Shown here in pieces: positions 57,885-64,000 of a stretch of DNA of 64,000 nucleotides. Within the stretch, counting starts at the first letter, position 1, and the number at the start of each line of letters is the position of its first letter. The stretch covers positions 7,423,456 to 7,487,455 of the forward strand of contig CM051022.1 in the NCBI GenBank assembly GCA_027704905.1, given 5' to 3'. Below the pieces are notes generated by a model. The model saw only the letters and a program-made list of their open reading frames with translations. It searched no databases and was not told the origin of the DNA. This stretch comes from Muraenolepis orangiensis (lineage: Eukaryota; Chordata; Actinopteri; Gadiformes; Muraenolepididae). The translations under genes were made by a program, and so were the position numbers.

Positions 57885-58848
57885 TCCATCCATCCATCGT
57901 CTACGGCTTATCCGTGGTCGGGTCGCGGAGGTAGCAGCTTCAGCAGGGGACTCCAAACTTCCCTCTCCCTGGCAACATCGACTAGCTCTGACTGGGGGAT
58001 CCCGAGGGGTTCCCAGGCCAAGGTGGAGATGTAATCACCGCACCTGTGCCTTGGTCTGCCCCGTGGTCTCTTCCCAGTTGGATGTGCCTGGAAAACCTCT
58101 CTCGGGAGGCGACCAGGAAGCATCCTTACTAGATGCCCGAACCACCTCAACTGGCTCCTTTCTACGCAAAGGAGCAGTGGCTCTACTCCGAGTCTCTCAT
58201 GAGTGACTGAGATTCTCACCCTATCCCTCAGGGAGACACCAGCAATCCTCCTGAGGAAACTCATTTTGGCCGCTTGTATCCGCAATCTCGTCCTTTCGGG
58301 CATTACCCATTGTTCATGACCATAGGTGAGGGTAGGAAAGAAGACTGATCGGTAGATCGAGAGCTTTGCCTTCTGGCTCAGCTCTCTTTTGGTTACGGTG
58401 CGGTAAAGTGCACCCAATACCGCTCCCACTGCACCTATTCTCTGGTCAATCTCACGCTCCATCCTCCCCTCACTCGAGAACAAGACCCCGAGATACTTGA
58501 ACTAAGGAGTAGACAATCCACCGGTTTCCTGCTCAGAACCATGGCCTCATATTTGGAGGTGCTGATCCTCATCCCAGCCGCTTCACACTCCGCTGCAAAC
58601 CGATCCAGTGAGTCGCTGACTCTTTCCGGGCTTGGCTCCGGAAAGGGGCTTCCTCCGAGCAGGGAATCCTCACTTCTCCTTGTTTGTTTGTCCATTAGGG
58701 TCTTTGAACCATTCTTAGTCTGGCCCCTCTCCTGAGACCAATCTGCCATGGGAGACCCTAACAGGAGCACTAGGCTCCAGACAACACAGCTTCACAGGGA
58801 CACCCAAACCTCTCCACCACGATAAGGTGATGGTTCCCGAAGAGGTTA
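57885..58848 (-). mobile_element. Rex3/RTE-like LINE insertion private to copy C
   Basis: Minus-strand RT C-terminal region: DRFAAECEAAGMRISTSKYE (58600), REIDQRIGAVGAVLGALYRT (58440), QLRWFGHLVRMLPGRLP (58170) and GKRPRGRPRHRCGDYIS (58060). It ends in a (GATG)n tail (57885-57899 on plus as tccatccatccatc), the tail type of Rex3. Flanking aattaacta at 57876-57884 and 58849-58857 is a 9-bp target duplication. Copy B has the empty site (aattaactaaac at about 33418). Confidence 0.87.
57908..58483 (-). pseudogene. Rex3-like RT C-terminal ORF fragment
   Basis: Open for 191 codons, covering the RT thumb and C-terminal region. Upstream pieces (58435-58770) lie in another frame, and the catalytic motifs A-C are absent because the insertion is 5'-truncated. 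Cannot be active. Confidence 0.8.
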
Positions 58849-59205
58849 AATTAACTAAACAAAAGAAATCACGGTGGATAAAAGTGTCTTAAAGTGCCCT
58901 TTTCACTTTATATTTATACTGTATTGTTTATAGTGTGCAATTCATATATTGTGCAATTACGTAAATATATATACCTTTGAGCATATATTTTGTATTTTTG
59001 TATTTTTATCAATTTTGTAATTCTTGGAAATTCTGCAACTTTTGTGCAGAAACTTGTGCGGAGCTGGCGATCACATTTTACTGAACATTGTACACTGTAC
59101 CATATACATGTGACAAATACACCAAATCTGAATCTAAACAGAACATCCTGGCTGCCAACCGTAGACTTGAGAGTTTGAAGCTTATTTTATTTATTTTTTA
59201 CCCAC

Positions 59206-59336
59206 TCTTTAGGACTGCAGTCCATCACTCCTTGTATCCGAACCCCTGTCACATGACCCAGGTTCCGCCCGGTCAGCAGCGCATGGTTTTTACCATAGAA
59301 GGACAGGTCACTTGGTGTGATGTTGAATACCTCTGG
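59206..59336 (-). CDS. plxnc1: plexin copy C exon 9 (first IPT module)
   Basis: 131 bp with acceptor cttatcag and donor GTGGGT. It reads PEVFNITPSDLSFYGKN, then HALLTGRNLGHVTGVRI and MDCSPKE, one residue (E to D) different from copy B. Confidence 0.82.
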
Positions 59337-60011
59337 CTGATAAGGAAAACAACACACACACACACAGATGCAAACACACACATACACCTATTACAGGAAA
59401 GTGTGCTTCTGAAATATAAGGGGCCGCATGTTTAAATCCCATCCGCACACAAGATCTACTCAACGTCCTGCAGTCACGTTTGTTGGGCAAACATTTTCAG
59501 AAGACATCTAAATCAATTGAATCTAGAAGCGAAAGACAGTGTGTGTCCTTGTTCCCTGTTAGAATTTAAAGAAGAACCCCCGGACCTACCAGCCAGTCCA
59601 CGGCCGACTGCAGAGCTCGACAGCTGGTCATCTGTGAGGAGGAAACGGGTACCACAGTGTCAGACTAACAAAGAACCACAGAGGTCACGCAGACACAGCC
59701 AGAGTGTATCTGTGTCTGTGAAGCACAAGCAGTTGGTTTTACATCTGCCTCTGTCCAACGGTAAATTTAGCTCGGGAAGATTCAAGGTTCATGAACTTAA
59801 TTTGTCACATAGACATGCAGGATTGTGCAGTAAAATAAAAGTGGCAGTGCCTTACAGAAACTATGCAAAATACAACAGAAAAAAAAAAAAACTGCAATAA
59901 AAGGAGAGATGGATGAGTGGATTAACAGCAGGAGGCCAGATGGATAGAAGGATGGGAGTAAGAGGGTTGGGATGGATGGATGGATGGATGGATGGATGGA
60001 TGGAGCCTCAC

Positions 60012-60081
60012 GTTCTTGGTTCCCGTGCATGTGCAGGCATCCCGGCTCCACCAACACCCGGCTGCGAAGCACCGGCTGCAC
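60012..60081 (-). CDS. plxnc1: plexin copy C exon 8 (PSI2)
   Basis: 70 bp: CSRCFAAGCWWSRDACTCTG, then TKN. A 6-bp in-frame deletion relative to copy B removes two residues and changes TWTG to TCTG, adding a cysteine to the PSI module. That could disturb disulfide pairing. Confidence 0.75.
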
Positions 60082-60307
60082 CTGAACCAGGAACAGACAC
60101 AGTGGTTGTGTCTAAAATCATCATTCCCTACTCCCTACTGACTACATAGGGAGTTCAATGTTGGGCACTATATAGTGAGCTCATCGGCTAAATGAAAAAA
60201 CAACATTACTTTCGGACACTACTCGAGTCGCCATTGACGACGCCATTGCTGTTGCATAATTAAAACGTGCCAGATCTACATCGGCGAGTGTGTGCCCAGG
60301 TGTTTCG

Positions 60308-60373
60308 GGGACTTGAACCGGGGACCTTTCGGTTCCCAAGCCAAGACCTAACAGACTGAGCTACTGCGTCCCT
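60308..60373 (-). ncRNA. tRNA-like SINE head
   Basis: On the minus strand it begins gggacgcagtagctcagtct. It has an A-box-like tagctcagtctgttagg and a B-box-like ggttcaagtcccc with cloverleaf-like spacing. The 3' acceptor side does not pair well with the 5' gggacgc, and flanks continue as repeat DNA. This is therefore a tRNA-derived SINE promoter rather than a tRNA gene. The copy B counterpart is more decayed. Confidence 0.6.
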
Positions 60374-60584
60374 GAAACATTTGTCCCTAATTTGACAAAA
60401 AAAACTGCCCACTGTCTGCCATTTTTATTTTAGGGCAATGCATGATGGTCTTTACGCGTTTGGGTTAAAGACCATCAGTGTAGGAAGAAAGTGCTGATAT
60501 CGTCCCCACTGAGGTCATGTGACCCATGGTGAGTCCATTGGGAAAGGTTGGCGTGTATAGCGGCTCTGTGCACCGTAGACCTAC

Positions 60585-60687
60585 AGTAGGGAAGTGGGAG
60601 TCCCTGTGATCCCGGAGCAGTTGACCAGGTTCAGTTCTTCAGTCACAGCCACTTCACCCAGGCTAACCGTCACAGTCACGCGCAGAC
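60585..60687 (-). CDS. plxnc1: plexin copy C exon 7 (linker before PSI2)
   Basis: 103 bp, same boundaries and protein as copy B, with one silent difference (GGG/GGT). Confidence 0.75.
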
Positions 60688-60700
60688 CTGCTAATGTTCT

Positions 60701-60852
<152 letters not shown>

Positions 60853-61019
60853 CTGTAAGTAAAACGTTTAATCTGTCGCGCCGTGAAAGATGACACCTTA
60901 ATGGAAACCTTAATGGAAATGTTGTGAATGTCTCTCTTAGACACACATTATAGCATGAAATGCAATATTTCTAATGTCTAAGCTTATTATTATGAATATT
61001 AAGCCGATTTTACATACAG

Positions 61020-61260
61020 TATTTTCGGGACTATATGTCACAGATTTTTTAGCTGTTTGGCTGGACTGCCTATTTTCGTCTGCCTGCGTTCAAACTACGG
61101 CCAAGAGATGTACTGTATACACTCGTGACAACTGAAAACTGCTGTAGCCTACATCCGAAAGAGAATGAGAAAATAGAATGAGACTTATGAGACGAAGTGA
61201 GAAGAGTGACTAATACCCGGTTGCGACTTATAGTCCGGAAAATACGGTACTTACTCACAT
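61020..61260. repeat. dispersed repeat ending in cgacttatagtccggaaaat
   Basis: The phrase gcgacttatagtccggaaaa and upstream ctacggccaagagatg are shared with 35870-36050. A short, old dispersed element present in both B and C. Confidence 0.6.
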
Positions 61261-61340
61261 CATTTAAATATTTTAAGATTAAACATTTCAAGAAAAAGCC
61301 CAGCTAAGTAGGCCCCTGGAGGTCACACAGTATTACTGAC

Positions 61341-61488
61341 CCATAACGGGAGGAAGCAGGCAGGTGCATTGTGGGTATTGATGCCGTAGTCCTCCGAGCT
61401 CTCCCTCGATTGTGACGAAGCGGCAGGAGAAGTTAGCGGGCGCTCCGGCTCCACCCGTCCTCAGGTGGGTGTGGACCACCAGCTCCAT
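61341..61488 (-). CDS. plxnc1: plexin copy C exon 6 (between PSI1 and PSI2)
   Basis: 148 bp, protein identical to copy B; one silent change (CTG/CTT). Confidence 0.78.
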
Positions 61489-62467
61489 CTGGGGACAGGT
61501 GTGGAGAACAGAGTTTGGGTGTTTCAGATTCAGACTCAAGGCATGATTCATGTATAGCTAAAGCTATACAGGAGAATAAGTCGACAATATTTATTTTATA
61601 CCTATAAATATACGTACCTAGCATTAAACAAGGCCTAATGCAACTGCATTTTATACTGGAAGCATAACTAACTTCCTAACCTTGCTACCTCAAACATACC
61701 ATCTCAAATGATCCAATTAGTCCAATTGTACCTGAATTTGAACACTATTTTTACAATATGTCAACCTTTTAAATAATCGAATGCCTTGTGGCTCTATGTG
61801 AGTGGCTGTAGCAGGTGGGGAATCCAAATGCAGAAACGCAAACTGGCAGGCTACAGAACTTTACTCATATTCAAATAATAAATTCAGAACAGGCCATGGG
61901 CAGAAACAAAACAGGCGACCGTCCGGTACACACGGACGGAACAAAGGGAACTTGAATAACAAAGAACACAGGTGAATGCAATCAGAAATGAACCCAGAAG
62001 ACACACATTTGGCCAACGAGGACACAAGCAAACCAGAAGATTCGCTTTGCGCCTCCTGGTCAATCTCCAGATGTTGTCCTCGATTTCCGTTACATGACAA
62101 CAAGCCCAATCGGCCACCAAATCGGCTTGGGGACCAAGGATACATCAGTGTATTCAGGAGGTGGAGGTGTTTTTGCCATTCCTCGAAGTACGTCATCAGT
62201 CACGTACACATGTCACACAAGTGATTGGTTACGAAGTCTGAAGGTTATGATTGGTCAGCTCATCAACAGCTGTCTTAATGGGTCCCCATTCCACATTCTG
62301 CTGTCACTTAAAAAGCCCCCCAGTAATCATGTAGAAAAGAGATGGCCGCAAGGTAAATTTGTTTAGGGGTTCAATTCCCTGCTAAGAATGCATTGTACAA
62401 CGGTATTGAAAGACGCTTCCGATAACTATAAATACAGTATATTTTCATTTTTTATTAATTTCTCTAC

Positions 62468-62576
62468 CTTTCCATCTCTGTCTTCCTGGAAGCCGTGGGA
62501 CAGCATACGCCGCTGGCCGAGGTCGTCGGGGATAGACAGCCACAGAGACGCCGGACACTCATCCTCAAAGCTGCAC
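62468..62576 (-). CDS. plxnc1: plexin copy C exon 5 (end of PSI1)
   Basis: 109 bp, identical to copy B across the exon as read. Begins with the base completing the exon 4 arginine codon, then CSFEDECPASLWL. Confidence 0.78.
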
Positions 62577-62795
62577 CTGTGGCAGAGAGTGGGGACAGAC
62601 AGAGCACTTCATATCCCACAATGCATCATGATGTGTAGCTTTAACTTTGTTCAAAGGGAGGTCAAATTAGCCACGGTGCTTTGCAAAGATGGCAGGATGG
62701 GATTTTCTTTTCTTTTTTACAGTTAGTCAAAGACATTGGTGGTGAGGAGTCATCAGATGTGAGATGTGAGTGTGTGTTCTTGAGGCGGAGCTGAC

Positions 62796-62896
62796 CGCTT
62801 GGTAGAGTCACACCATCCGCAGTACGGGTCGCCTGCGGCCCAACAGGACTCCAGACTGCTGTGTTGTTCACACTGAGACACCGGGACACGCTTCAG
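62796..62896 (-). CDS. plxnc1: plexin copy C exon 4 (PSI1 core)
   Basis: 101 bp with GDPYCGWCDS. One residue differs from A and B (CWTAGD to CWAAGD). It is the most 5' plexin exon of copy C present here. Confidence 0.78.
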
Positions 62897-62914
62897 CTAG
62901 GAGGACACACACAG

Positions 62915-63175
<261 letters not shown>

Positions 63176-63429
63176 GTCACATAACTATTGTCCATGTAGG
63201 TTGGGCAGATAGTGTGGACTTGAAAGGTACCGGGTTCCATCGCAGTTTCTGCTGTCGGCTTCTTATACTAATGATACTAATGATGCCTTTGCCATTTAAA
63301 TTCACTGGGAGTTAATTTGAAGAAAGCGTCTGCTAAACAGTACATGAATAAGTCAATACAAATACCAGAAAGAAAAACTATACATGCAGGTGTAACCTTT
63401 TCCAATGTTCGCTAAGGAGATCGGTTTTA

Positions 63430-63494
63430 GTGCTGACTGGAAGCCTTAACTCTTCTTTATTTAGTAAAGAAGAGATAAGGCTTCCAGTCAGCAC
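63430..63494. other. near-perfect 30-bp hairpin
   Basis: The left arm 63430-63459 (gtgctgactggaagccttaa...) and right arm 63465-63494 are inverted copies with one mismatch in 30 and a 5-nt loop, tttag. It begins about 40 bp after homology to copy A ends. It is unrelated to other repeats seen here. It could be a foldback element, a microRNA-like precursor or a rearrangement scar. Confidence 0.8.
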
Positions 63495-63499
63495 AATTA

Positions 63500-64000
63500 A
63501 ACACAGGACAACAACTAATAGGAAATTATTGTATTCAAATAAAAAAACCTAAATATGTACAATTTAAATTAAATGTATCCAACAATGGACCAAAAAAATT
63601 GTCTTTAACAATAAATAAATGATATACAGTGTCTTATATACAAGCTGTCCCTACCGCCCTGCGGTACGGCACAACATCCATTAAACACGATCCAGAGAAA
63701 AGGACAATTCCACTGCAGCGATGGCGCTCCGGATGGCAGATGAGCTCCGCTCCAGGATGGCAGGCAGAATTGTCCCTCGTAAAAAACCAGCCAGGTCAAT
63801 CCCTAATATTGAAGAAAACGGCGTCCGCGTTTCTCTGACAATAATTCAATTATCAGAAGTTCTTCTCTGTGCTCGCCTTGTTCTACAATCTATAAATGTA
63901 AATGTATCTAAAACTTAAATTTGAACTTGCTCGTTCGCTGCCCTTGGAAAGACTCAGAGCGGTTATATACCAAGTCAGTGAGGCGTTCAGGGAGCCTCCG
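63500..64000. other. unassigned sequence at right edge
   Basis: No recognised gene. A plus-strand open frame at 63721-63918 (MALRMADELRSRMAGRIV...) has no motif I know and is short. Confidence 0.4.

Noticed and set aside
57760..58206. 148-codon plus-strand open frame
   Set aside because: Antisense shadow of the Rex3-like reverse transcriptase relic.
60308..60373. Functional tRNA gene
   Set aside because: Acceptor stem does not close, the copy B counterpart is decayed, and the flanks are repeat DNA; better explained as a SINE head.

Overview
This is nuclear genomic DNA from a ray-finned (teleost) fish. The evidence is spliced vertebrate plexin exons sitting among dense fish-type repeats: L2-, Rex1- and Rex3-like LINEs, several hAT transposons and MITEs with 8-bp target duplications, a Ty3/Gypsy element, very long (CA)n arrays and a 1,000-N assembly gap. 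There are no bacterial-style operons and no CRISPR array, rRNA gene or complete tRNA gene that I can support.

The only host gene recognised is a plexin, best matching plexin-C1 (one sema domain, two PSI modules, IPT repeats, one membrane segment, start of the cytoplasmic region). It is encoded on the minus strand in three partial copies. Copy A (224-5466) holds the 5' end: signal peptide, three sema exons and the PSI1 exons; it runs off the left edge. Copy B (26198-37966) carries PSI1 through the juxtamembrane exon, and a gap begins just upstream of it. Copy C (52617-62896) carries the same twelve exons, followed at 50.4 and 49.7 kb by two fragments resembling the start of the intracellular GAP region. 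Homologous sequence spans about 1-1420 (A), 25235-37998 (B) and 51653-63391 (C), introns included, so this is a segmental duplication or uncollapsed haplotypes. Splice phases are consistent through exons 4-15 in both B and C. By eye, nearly all exon differences between B and C change an amino acid, and they cluster in the membrane-proximal half.

Region by region: 0-5.5 kb, copy A; 5.5-10.5 kb, the copy A promoter-side minisatellite plus two broken duplicates of exon 1; 10.9-12.4 kb, a LINE; 13.4-17.2 kb, a broken Gypsy element split by a solo LTR; 19-21.3 kb, a gag-like relic split by a small LTR element with a 5-bp target duplication; 21.4-24.2 kb, a dead hAT transposase split by a MITE; 25.2-38 kb, copy B with its own hAT insertions; 38-39 kb, gap; 39-49.7 kb, LINE relics and simple repeats; 49.7-63.4 kb, copy C with its own Rex3-like insertion; 63.4-64 kb, unrecognised sequence beginning with a near-perfect hairpin.

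Plexins are semaphorin receptors: the sema domain binds ligand, the PSI and IPT modules form the stalk, and the intracellular GAP acts on Ras-family GTPases. No complete receptor can be assembled from this window. All similarity calls are from reading translations; no database search was run.
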